Source of the DNA: Christensenella sp. UBA3770
Lineage (GTDB): Bacteria > Bacillota > Clostridia > Christensenellales > CAG-1252
Direction of reading: 5' to 3'
DNA: 5,729 nt
NCBI GenBank assembly: GCA_002371075.1
Contig: DFFS01000034.1
Coordinates: forward strand, 1 to 5,729
Shown: piece by piece, positions 1 to 5,729 of the stretch
Numbering within the stretch: position 1 is the first letter of the stretch
Layout: the number at the start of each line of letters is the position of its first letter
The notes under the pieces: model-generated
Seen by the model: the letters and a program-made list of their open reading frames with translations, nothing else
The model's database searches: none
What the model was told of the DNA's origin: nothing
Translations under genes and position numbers: made by a program

Positions 1-3000
1 AAGGATTACAAGATCACGTATCTTGACGAGGATGACGCCGAGAACACAACCTCTTTCAAAACGAGCGGGCACTACCGCGTTAAGATCAAGTTCTTAAAAG
101 ACAACGTTGCTTATCGCTTGGATGATTATCCCGGCGCGTATACAAACGGCAACGATTACTACATCGCAAACAACGACACGTTGGTCTACGCTTTTGAGAT
201 CTTTGAGCCCAGACTGTTAACGGTTTCCTTCACCGCGCCCGCGTCTCTTTATTACGACGCCAAGTTCAAGGAGTATCAAGTTGGCTTTGCGGTTTCGGAT
301 TCTTGGACGGATTGCGCCGTTACCCTTACGAAAGACACGCACTATCGTCTTCGTTATTATCAGGATTCCGGCACCGGTTACACGCTGATTGACGGCGCGC
401 CTTCCGCTCCCGGTAGTTACGCCGTGGAAGTTGTTTTCCTCAAAGACCTTTTGGACTACAAATACGACGGCAAAACGATCTACAAAGACAAATTCTATTC
501 GATCACGGAAAGCAGCACTTCCGAAGACATGGTTGCCACCCCGCGGCTTGAGTTTACCGTTTCGAAAGCCATTCTTAAAGTCGGAGGCGTATATGCAAAC
601 GACAAGTCGTTTGACGGCAAGTTGCAAGCCACCTTTAACGAAAGCGGCAAGACGCTTTCCGTAAAGCCCGGTTGCGGCGACAACGTGGACGGCATCAAGG
701 CGTCCGCGCTTACGGGGACGCTCGTCGGCACCTTTGCGTCCGCGTTCCCAAGTGACGATGCCATCACCGTAAATTTGGCGAAAGACGGTAAGTACTCTCT
801 GCCGGAGGAATACGCCGATTATTACGAATTGGAGTACGAGACCTATTCGGCACACATCGAAAAAGCCGTGATCCAAGTGCTTTTGTCGGACGGCGTGGAA
901 GCGCACGATGGCACCATCGTCCTCGTCACGCGCGAGTACAATCCGTATTCCATCGAAAGCGTTATCGATTACAGGCTTTCCTACGACGAGGATCTTTTGG
1001 ATGAGATCTTCCATTCGCTAAACAAGGATCAGCTCGTCGTCGGCGCCCTCTCTTATGAGAAAGGGGTGAACGGCGGCACCGCCGTGGGCAGTTACCCGAT
1101 CGTACTTAATACCTTGCGTCTAAACGATGAGGCAAGCGGCGCCATCTATTCCGGTCATCCCATTTCCGAGCTCTTTACTTTGGCGCTTGAAAAGGACTGC
1201 TATTACCGCATCATTGCCCGTTCGATCACGGTTTCGGTCGACGCGGGGCAGAGCAAGACTTACGGGGACTTGGATCCCGCCGAATTCAGCGTTTCCATCA
1301 CGAGCGGACGCCTGATCTACGGGGACAACCTTTCTTACAGTGCAAAACGTGACGATGGCGAGAGCGCAAGCCGCTATTTGATCCGTTTGAATAACCTTAA
1401 GATCGTCGGCAAAAACGGCGAGGACGTCAGCGCCAATTATACGATCACCACTGTTTTGGAGTATTTCACCATCAACAAGAGGGTGTTAAAGATCTCTCCC
1501 AAGGATCAAGCCGCCACCTATCTTACCGGCTTCTCCTATTTAAACAACGCCTACGTTTTGGATATGACTATTAAGAACACAAACGGAGAGTACGGCGTTG
1601 ACAGGACGGAGCTTTTCCTTGACAACCCGCCGATCGGAGGGGATCGCCTGAGCGGCAAGCTTACCTATGCTTCTTCACCGGAAGAGGACGATCCGCTTAA
1701 ATTCCGCATTAAGCAGGGCTCGATGAAAACCGTCGTAAACGCGATGGGCAAGGACGTCTCGGCAAACTACGTCATTTTGTTTGACGAAACGCCAAAGTAT
1801 TATACGATCACCACCGTTGATATCGTGGTTAAGATCAAAGAGGATGCCGTTTTGCAAAAGTATTACGGCGATAAGGAGCCCATCATTGAATTTACGATCG
1901 ATGAATCGGAGAAAAACAAGCTCGGAGGTTTGACGCTTACCGGTGCAAGCTCGGTCGGGCGCGCGCAGGGTGAGATCGTGGGCGAGTATCGCGTGTATGC
2001 CGACAACACGGCGCGTTCCTTCCGTGTGTATGACGACGGCATCGACGTTACGGATTTCTTTACATTCACCGTCCGCCAAAAGATCAACAACACTTGGCGG
2101 TCCCTTTCCGGCGACACCAAGTTTACGATCGTGCCTCGTCCCGTGACCGTCACGGTGGAGGACGCCTCTTATGAGAACACCGGCCGCGAGGTCAAGCCCG
2201 TTCTTAAGTATCTCAACGCAAACGGAAGCAGGCTTTCCTCCACGCTCAGAGAAGATCTTGAAAAGAGAGTGACCATCTCTGTCCCCAAAACGGACTATCA
2301 CGATGGTGAAAACCTTGTTACGCCCGCGCTCGTCGGCGAGCCGGACGCCAACTATACCTTAACGTTCCAAGCGGGCAAGATCAACATCGTGTACTTGCAA
2401 AACGTGCTTACGGTCACGCCGCTTGAAAAGACGGACGAGATCTACAGCGGACGCAAGTTTATGCTTTCCGGCATCATGCTTTACAAGACGATGCGCTTCT
2501 ATAAGATCGAGACCGCCAACGGGCAGCAACCCTCGCACGAGTTGGAGATCAGCCTCCCCGTCGACAAGGAACTTGCGGGGGATGGGCTTGTGGTCGTCAC
2601 ACTGCGTGAGGACGGTTCAAGTAAGGCGCTCTCCTTTGCACAGTCCGGTTTGACGGTGGTTTATACCGATGACGGCGCGTATTACGTTGCCATTGCCGAA
2701 GTGCAGGAGTGGTTCTACGTGATTTGGGGCGCCGTGGTCGTCGTCTTCCTCGTCGGAATGTATTTCCTTGTGCGCTTGATCGTGTATTTGATCAAAAAAG
2801 TCAGAAAGAAGAAGGGCGTAATGCAAAAGGCAAAGAAACAAAAGAAGACGGAGAAAAAGGCATCGACAAAGCCTGAAAAGCCTGTTGTTGCGCCGCAAAA
2901 CGAAGCGTCGCAAGCAGCCGATCTGCCCACCTCGGAAGAAGATAGCCTGTTTAGCGATACCGCCGTAACGGCGGAGCCAACGCCTGCGCCTGTATCCGTA

Positions 3001-3600
3001 TCTTTGCCGGAGGAAGACGATTCCGTCGTCAATGCGGACGATATGTTTACGGACGTTGCACCCGTTGAGGAAGAGGCTCCCGTAACGCCTAAGACGAAAG
3101 ACGTTGCCGAGTCGACGGATGATTTGTTCACCGACAGTTTCGTCTCGGAGCAGCCGATCGCCGACGCTGACCTTTTCGTCCCGGCGGCTGAGGTGGCTTC
3201 CGCAACCAAAGAAGAGGCGCCCAAAGCGGAAGAATCTTCAAGTGACAAGAAAAAGAAAGATAAAAAGGACAAGAAGGGCAAAAAGGATAAGGAAGACGAC
3301 AAGAATAAGCCCAAGGGCTTTATGCCCACCGCTTTCAAACCGAAAGGCGACAAGAGTGCTGCTTATGCGCCCACGCGTTCCTTTACAGAGGATCTGTTTA
3401 ATGATGATCAAGCCGACGTTTCTGTCGATGACGGCAGCAGCTTGCTTTCCGATTCCAATGTTTCGGACGGCGCCATCGTGGCTCCCTCCAAGCCGTCGGG
3501 GAGTGCTTCCGACGATGATGAGCTGATCATCTCAAGGAGCGGCGGATTCTCGCTTTCGGACAGCGAAGACGACCTTAAGAAAAAGGACGACGATATGTGA
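1..3600 (+). CDS. Large MBG/YDG-repeat surface protein with one transmembrane helix and a charged cytoplasmic tail (5'-truncated by window)
   Basis: The frame is open from base 1 with no stop, so this is the C-terminal 1199 residues of a longer protein; the signal peptide and true start lie upstream. A TTG at 118 is only an internal Leu codon. Numbering from the window edge, residues 1-189 are Ig-like beta units, 190-289 resemble a YDG domain (NDKSFDG), and 290-800 hold MBG-like modules with YGD-x-(D/E)P and DVSANY signatures. Residues 801-903 are an unassigned membrane-proximal module, about 905-931 one transmembrane helix, then KKVRKKK and a tail of about 268 residues. Positive residues after the helix predict outside-to-inside topology. 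MBG and YDG domains occur in large bacterial surface and adhesin-like proteins, so a role in surface attachment is inferred; no enzyme motif is visible and there is no LPXTG signal. The gene ends with tandem stops TGA TAA and a terminator. The coding frame is certain, the function is not. Confidence 0.9.
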   Translation, partial: KDYKITYLDEDDAENTTSFKTSGHYRVKIKFLKDNVAYRLDDYPGAYTNGNDYYIANNDTLVYAFEIFEPRLLTVSFTAPASLYYDAKFKEYQVGFAVSDSWTDCAVTLTKDTHYRLRYYQDSGTGYTLIDGAPSAPGSYAVEVVFLKDLLDYKYDGKTIYKDKFYSITESSTSEDMVATPRLEFTVSKAILKVGGVYANDKSFDGKLQATFNESGKTLSVKPGCGDNVDGIKASALTGTLVGTFASAFPSDDAITVNLAKDGKYSLPEEYADYYELEYETYSAHIEKAVIQVLLSDGVEAHDGTIVLVTREYNPYSIESVIDYRLSYDEDLLDEIFHSLNKDQLVVGALSYEKGVNGGTAVGSYPIVLNTLRLNDEASGAIYSGHPISELFTLALEKDCYYRIIARSITVSVDAGQSKTYGDLDPAEFSVSITSGRLIYGDNLSYSAKRDDGESASRYLIRLNNLKIVGKNGEDVSANYTITTVLEYFTINKRVLKISPKDQAATYLTGFSYLNNAYVLDMTIKNTNGEYGVDRTELFLDNPPIGGDRLSGKLTYASSPEEDDPLKFRIKQGSMKTVVNAMGKDVSANYVILFDETPKYYTITTVDIVVKIKEDAVLQKYYGDKEPIIEFTIDESEKNKLGGLTLTGASSVGRAQGEIVGEYRVYADNTARSFRVYDDGIDVTDFFTFTVRQKINNTWRSLSGDTKFTIVPRPVTVTVEDASYENTGREVKPVLKYLNANGSRLSSTLREDLEKRVTISVPKTDYHDGENLVTPALVGEPDANYTLTFQAGKINIVYLQNVLTVTPLEKTDEIYSGRKFMLSGIMLYKTMRFYKIETANGQQPSHELEISLPVDKELAGDGLVVVTLREDGSSKALSFAQSGLTVVYTDDGAYYVAIAEVQEWFYVIWGAVVVVFLVGMYFLVRLIVYLIKKVRKKKGVMQKAKKQKKTEKKASTKPEKPVVAPQNEASQAADLPTSEEDSLFSDTAVTAEPTPAPVSVSLPEEDDSVVNADDMFTDVAPVEEEAPVTPKTKDVAESTDDLFTDSFVSEQPIADADLFVPAAEVASATKEEAPKAEESSSDKKKKDKKDKKGKKDKEDDKNKPKGFMPTAFKPKGDKSAAYAPTRSFTEDLFNDDQADVSVDDGSSLLSDSNVSDGAIVAPSKPSGSASDDDELIISRSGGFSLSDSEDDLKKKDDDM
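4..567 (+). repeat. Two tandem divergent Ig-like units in the surface protein
   Basis: Two protein-level copies align by eye. The partial first copy (about bases 4-231) has SGHYRVKIKFLKDNVAYRL followed by YYIANNDTL and EPRLLTVSF. The second (about 214-567) has PGSYAVEVVFLKDLLDYKY followed by FYSITESS and PRLEFTVSK. The shared frame is G-x-Y-x-V-x-(I/V)-x-F-L-K-D, then an aromatic strand, then a closing strand that opens the next unit. The full unit is about 118 residues. The G-Y-alternating-hydrophobic pattern is typical of stacked beta-sandwich modules. The copies are diverged at the DNA level, so this is an old duplication. The family is not recognised with confidence. Confidence 0.6.
568..867 (+). 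other. YDG-like domain within the surface protein
   Basis: This segment of about 100 residues starts with a hydrophobic strand (AILKVGGVYA), then NDKSFDG (bases 598-618), which matches the xxKxYDG signature of YDG domains with Phe in place of Tyr. It continues with a GTLVGTF turn and ends with a YADYYELEY strand and an AHIEKA closing strand, the usual order in that family (KxYDG, then GxF, then NYxL, then AxIxK). YDG domains are structural spacer modules in secreted bacterial proteins. The assignment is from motif order only. Confidence 0.55.
868..2400 (+). repeat. Array of about five MBG-like beta modules in the surface protein
   Basis: Modules of roughly 90-115 residues follow one another, at about 868-1218, 1219-1482, 1483-1815, 1816-2139 and 2140-2400. 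The second (SITVSVDAGQSKTYGDLDP, then NGEDVSANYTI, then YFTINKR) and fourth (VVKIKEDAVLQKYYGDKEP, then GEYRVY, then FTIVPR) show the clearest MBG pattern: an opening strand, YGD-x-(D/E)P, a G-x-Y strand, an NY-x-(I/L) strand and a closing (F/Y)TI strand. The third has MGKDVSANYVI and YYTIT but lacks YGD. The first and fifth are degenerate but keep the GSYPIVL and ANYTLTF strands. The DVSANY element occurs in modules 2 and 3, and module 4 has a variant, GIDVTDFF. The modules probably form a stalk that lifts the N-terminus away from the cell. Confidence 0.6.
2713..2793 (+). other. Single transmembrane helix with positive-inside flank
   Basis: About 27 mostly hydrophobic residues (FYVIWGAVVVVFLVG onward to IVYLI) are followed at once by KKVRKKK and a Lys-rich stretch. 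One Arg lies inside the hydrophobic run (LVRLIV), near the cytoplasmic end. The positive-inside rule places the modules before it outside and the tail after it in the cytoplasm. No other hydrophobic segment of this length is present in the visible protein. Confidence 0.9.
2941..3453 (+). repeat. Repeated acidic [D/E][D/S][L/M]F[S/T/N]D motif in the cytoplasmic tail
   Basis: Four good copies are DSLFSD (2941-2958), DDMFTD (3037-3054), DDLFTD (3118-3135) and EDLFND (3388-3405). Two weaker copies are DADLFV (3163-3180) and SSLLSD (3436-3453), and a GFSLSD lies near the C-terminus. They are separated by low-complexity Pro/Ala/Val/Glu sequence that is probably disordered, while the motif core is kept. 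This pattern fits conserved short linear motifs rather than chance composition. The binding partner is unknown. Confidence 0.7.
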
Positions 3601-3609
3601 TAAGCAAAT

Positions 3610-3649
3610 AAAAAGTCCGTCGCATGGGTTTCGTGCGGCGGACTTTTTT
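3610..3649. terminator. Bidirectional intrinsic terminator between convergent genes
   Basis: A 15-bp stem (3610-3624 paired with 3634-3648) encloses a 9-base loop. The plus-strand RNA has one G-U wobble; the minus-strand RNA has an A-C mismatch at that place. The plus strand ends in a run of six T and the minus strand reads CTTTTTATTT after the stem, so both directions have a U-tract. It starts 10 bases after the surface-protein stop and about 15 bases after the hom stop, and can close both transcripts. Confidence 0.92.
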
Positions 3650-3663
3650 GTTTGCCTAAGGGA

Positions 3664-4935
3664 TTATTTTTCCACGCGGATCACGTTTGCAACTTCGTCG
3701 ATACAGGCGGCTTGCTTTAACGCATCAAGCGCGGCTTTGAAGGTGAGCTCGGTGGTCTTTTGCGTGATCAACACGATGGTCGCTTTGCCGTGAGAACCGG
3801 CTTTTTGCACCATCGAATCGATGCTGATGCCCGCTTTGCCGAGGATCCCCGTTATCTCCGAAAGAACGCCCGTTTGATCCTTTGCGATCAACCTGATAAA
3901 ATACTCGCTTTCAAAGTCGTTGTTAAAGTCGCTTGCTTCCTCTTCAAGGATAAAGGGATAACGCTTGTGAATGTCGTGCGTGGCGGCGTAAACGATATCC
4001 GAAACGATCGCGCTGCCGGTGGGCAGGTCGCCCGCGCCTTTGCCGTAAAACATCAGCTCGCCGACGTTGTCGCCCACGACGTAAATGCCGTTAAACGCAC
4101 CGGAAACTTTTGCAAGAGGGTGATCGTCGGGGATAAACGCGGGATAAACGTGCGCTTCGATCTTGCCGCCGACGTTTTTGCTGATCGCAAGCAACTTGAC
4201 CGTCAAACCGAATTCCTTGCCGTATTTGATGTCCTCTTTTGTCACGCCGCTGATGCCCTCACGATAAATGGCGGTATAGGGGACGCGCTTGCGGAAGGAC
4301 AGGGAAGACAAGATGGAAAGCTTGTACGTGCTGTCAAAGCCGTCCACGTCTGCGGAGGGGTTTGCTTCGGCGTAGCCAAGGCGCTGCGCCTCTTTCAACG
4401 TATCCGCGTAATCGCTACCTTTCTCACTCATGTTGGAAAGGATGTAGTTGGTCGTGCCGTTTACGATGCCCTTGATCTCAAGGATATCGTTGCCTTGGCA
4501 GCTTTCGTGCAGGGCGCGAATGATGGGCACGCCACCGCCGCAAGAAGCCTCGAAGTAAATTCCCGCGCCGGTCTCTTTCGCCGCCGCTTCCAATTCCGGC
4601 CAATGCTTGGAGAACAACTCTTTGTTGGAGGTCACCACGCTCTTGCCCGCCTTTAAGCAAGCGATCAAAAAGGTCTTTGCCGGTTCAATACCGCCAAAGA
4701 ACTCTGCCACAACGCTTATCTCCTTGTCGTTTAATACGTTTGCGATATCGCAGGAAACGATGCTGAGATCAATGCCCAAAGCTTCCGCCTTGGAAAGATC
4801 CTTTTCAAGAACTTGCCTGACTTCAAGCTCCACGCCGTAGTCGCGTTTGATGTTTTCCGCTTTGCTCTTTAAGATGCGATAGGTGCCGCTTCCGACAACG
4901 CCAAGCCCAAGCAGGGCGATACCCACTTTTTTCAT
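3664..4935 (-). CDS. hom: Homoserine dehydrogenase, monofunctional, with C-terminal ACT domain
   Basis: Reduces L-aspartate 4-semialdehyde to L-homoserine with NAD(P)H, the branch point to threonine and methionine, in the cytoplasm. At 423 residues it is the usual length for the Firmicute monofunctional enzyme. The N-terminal Rossmann fold shows GLGVVGSG (residues 10-17) and TSNKEL (102-107). The catalytic domain has GIVNGTTNYIL (156-166) and the family signature LGYAEANPSADVDGFDSTYK (186-205), which holds Glu190, Asp201 and Lys205, spaced like Glu208, Asp219 and Lys223 of yeast homoserine dehydrogenase. Residues about 343-423 form an ACT domain (IRLIAKDQTGVLSEITGIL), which in this family usually mediates threonine feedback inhibition. 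The usual TH in the ACT strand reads TQ here. No aspartokinase is fused. The ATG has an AGGAGG five bases upstream. It follows coaX with a 9-base gap and is last in the operon; thrB and thrC are not downstream. Confidence 0.97.
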   Translation of the reverse strand: MKKVGIALLGLGVVGSGTYRILKSKAENIKRDYGVELEVRQVLEKDLSKAEALGIDLSIVSCDIANVLNDKEISVVAEFFGGIEPAKTFLIACLKAGKSVVTSNKELFSKHWPELEAAAKETGAGIYFEASCGGGVPIIRALHESCQGNDILEIKGIVNGTTNYILSNMSEKGSDYADTLKEAQRLGYAEANPSADVDGFDSTYKLSILSSLSFRKRVPYTAIYREGISGVTKEDIKYGKEFGLTVKLLAISKNVGGKIEAHVYPAFIPDDHPLAKVSGAFNGIYVVGDNVGELMFYGKGAGDLPTGSAIVSDIVYAATHDIHKRYPFILEEEASDFNNDFESEYFIRLIAKDQTGVLSEITGILGKAGISIDSMVQKAGSHGKATIVLITQKTTELTFKAALDALKQAACIDEVANVIRVEK

Positions 4936-4940
4936 AGTTT

Positions 4941-4946
4941 CCTCCT
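4941..4946 (-). promoter_or_regulatory. Strong Shine-Dalgarno of hom, overlapping the coaX stop codon
   Basis: The minus strand reads TAGGAGGAAACTATG: the TAG stop of coaX (4947-4945) shares two bases with a perfect AGGAGG, five bases before the hom ATG. A ribosome ending coaX sits directly on the hom binding site, which favours translational coupling. It also fixes the hom start at 4935. Confidence 0.93.
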
Positions 4947-5712
4947 ATTTGTTCAATTCGTAAATGATCTGCAGTCCCTTTAACGTTAGGGCGCGATCGT
5001 AAAAATCAATAAAGTCGTTTGTCTCGGAAAGGATCACGCTGGTCAAACCGCCGGTGGCAATCACCTTGGCGTCACCGCCGATCTCCTTTTTGATCTCTTT
5101 CACAACGTTTTCCACCAAGCCGCGATAGCCGTAAATGATGCCCGATTGCATGTTTGTGATGGTGTTTGTGCCAATGGGGGAAGAGGGAAGAGAAAGCTCC
5201 ACCAATGGAAGCTGCGATGCGTGCGAAACCAATGCGTCAAGGCTGGTTTTGATGCCGGGAGCGATCGCGCCGCCAAGCAGCACGCCGTCACGCGAGATCG
5301 CGTTAAAGGTCGTTGCCGTGCCCATATCCACAACCACTGCGGGCGCGCCGTAAAGACGGAACGCCGCCGTGGAGGAGGCGATCCTGTCCGCGCCGAGGGT
5401 CTTCGGCACAGCGTAACCGATCTGCAAGCCCGTCTTGACGGAGGAATCCACCATAATTGGCTTGAGGTTCATGTAATAGGTGCATGCGTGTTCGATCGTG
5501 TAGTTTAACGTGGGAACGACGGAACTGATGATGATGCCGTCCACGTCCGAAAAGGTGTAACCGTGTGCGGTGAAAATGTCACGGAAAGCAATGCCGAATT
5601 CATCCGCAGTACGCGCTATCGTCGCGGAGATCCTCCAACTGGAGCGCATCTCTTTGCCGTCAAAAAGTGCAAGTTTGATATTTGTATTTCCAACATCCAT
5701 CGCAAGTAACAT
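4945..5712 (-). CDS. coaX: Type III pantothenate kinase (CoaX)
   Basis: Phosphorylates pantothenate to 4'-phosphopantothenate with ATP, the first step of coenzyme A synthesis, in the cytoplasm. The protein has 255 residues, normal for CoaX, and shows the ASKHA-fold motifs in order: the first phosphate motif DVGNTN (6-11), ISSVVP (62-67), GADR (107-110) with Asp109 as the likely catalytic base, the second phosphate motif VVVDMGTATTF (126-136), GGAIAPGI (147-154), and the adenosine motif ATGG (219-222). Type III kinases are generally insensitive to CoA feedback and may need a monovalent cation; this is family knowledge. ATG at 5712 is chosen because family members begin MLL-x-(I/M)DVGNTN, and an in-frame TGA lies five codons upstream (5727-5725) with no other start between. 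A second ATG four codons in (5700) is possible but would shorten the first strand. No Shine-Dalgarno is visible for either. Confidence 0.97.
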   Translation of the reverse strand: MLLAMDVGNTNIKLALFDGKEMRSSWRISATIARTADEFGIAFRDIFTAHGYTFSDVDGIIISSVVPTLNYTIEHACTYYMNLKPIMVDSSVKTGLQIGYAVPKTLGADRIASSTAAFRLYGAPAVVVDMGTATTFNAISRDGVLLGGAIAPGIKTSLDALVSHASQLPLVELSLPSSPIGTNTITNMQSGIIYGYRGLVENVVKEIKKEIGGDAKVIATGGLTSVILSETNDFIDFYDRALTLKGLQIIYELNK

Positions 5713-5714
5713 AT

Positions 5715-5729
5715 ATTGATTATATCAAT
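5715..5729. repeat. Hyphenated palindrome upstream of coaX
   Basis: Perfect 6-base arms ATTGAT and ATCAAT flank a 3-base centre and overlap the candidate -10 box. This is the size and position of a repressor operator half-site pair. The feature touches the window end, so the arms could extend further. Chance occurrence in AT-rich sequence is a real alternative. Confidence 0.35.
5719..5724 (-). promoter_or_regulatory. Candidate -10 box of the coaX-hom operon
   Basis: The minus strand carries a perfect TATAAT whose last T is seven bases before the A of the coaX ATG, so initiation at the usual distance would fall on or next to the start codon. The matching -35 would lie beyond the window end and cannot be seen. 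The sequence is AT-rich, so a chance match is possible. Confidence 0.45.

Noticed and set aside
118..120. TTG at 118 as the start of the surface-protein gene
   Set aside because: The same frame is open to base 1 with matching repeat-type sequence before it, and no Shine-Dalgarno precedes the TTG. The gene simply enters from outside the window.
217..1014. Long minus-strand reading frame of 265 codons opposite the surface-protein gene
   Set aside because: It has no recognisable motifs, is rich in Arg, Val and Gly as expected for a reverse shadow, and lies opposite a clearly coding frame.
3244..3327. LPXTG-type or other cell-wall sorting signal in the tail
   Set aside because: No LPXTG-like motif followed by a C-terminal hydrophobic segment exists; the only hydrophobic helix lies far upstream and the C-terminus is highly charged.
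2715..3353. Minus-strand Ser/Phe-rich frame opposite the cytoplasmic tail
   Set aside because: Phe/Leu/Ser runs are the complement of the Lys/Glu-rich tail codons, so the apparent hydrophobic protein is an artefact.
2941..3405. Tail motifs as DNA sliding-clamp binding sites (QL-S/D-LF type)
   Set aside because: The leading Gln is absent, the copies end in an acidic residue, and a membrane surface protein is an unlikely clamp client. The likeness is limited to LF.
3760..4656. Plus-strand reading frame of 298 codons opposite hom
   Set aside because: It is a codon-bias shadow of a fully conserved enzyme gene; the composition is unlike a folded protein and there is no separate start signal.
4936..4944. 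Riboswitch or attenuator in front of hom
   Set aside because: The gap to coaX is only 9 bases, so there is no room for a leader structure; any such element would have to lie upstream of coaX, outside the window.

Overview
The window holds three protein-coding genes in a convergent layout. On the plus strand is the 3' part of a very large surface protein, open from base 1 to 3600. On the minus strand is a tight two-gene operon, coaX (5712-4945) then hom (4935-3664). A 63-bp gap between the convergent ends carries one palindromic terminator that can serve both sides. There is no rRNA, tRNA, CRISPR array or insertion sequence, and no gene-free stretch longer than 63 bp.

The likely source is a monoderm, Clostridia-like Firmicute, probably an uncultured gut-type lineage. 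The reasons are a strong AGGAGG Shine-Dalgarno before hom, a CoaX-type (type III) pantothenate kinase, a monofunctional homoserine dehydrogenase with an ACT domain, and a giant MBG/YDG-type beta-rich ectodomain anchored by a single transmembrane helix. This assignment is inference from gene content and is not firm at genus level.

Bases 1-3600 encode at least 1199 residues of a type I-like membrane protein whose N-terminus lies outside the window. Its outside part is a string of divergent Ig-like/MBG/YDG beta modules, followed by an unassigned membrane-proximal module of about 100 residues and one transmembrane helix. Inside is a cytoplasmic tail of about 268 residues, rich in Asp, Glu, Ser and Lys. 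The tail carries a recurring short motif, [D/E][D/S][L/M]F[S/T/N]D, in four good copies plus weaker ones. This tail is the most unusual element here: it looks like a multivalent docking region linking a surface adhesin-like protein to something in the cytoplasm.

The minus-strand pair is housekeeping metabolism. CoaX makes 4'-phosphopantothenate for coenzyme A, and Hom reduces aspartate semialdehyde to homoserine for threonine and methionine. The coaX stop codon is fused to the hom Shine-Dalgarno, so the two are probably co-transcribed and translationally coupled. Upstream of coaX, at the window edge, a TATAAT sits where transcription could start at the ATG itself, and no ribosome binding site is visible. 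A leaderless coaX message is therefore possible.
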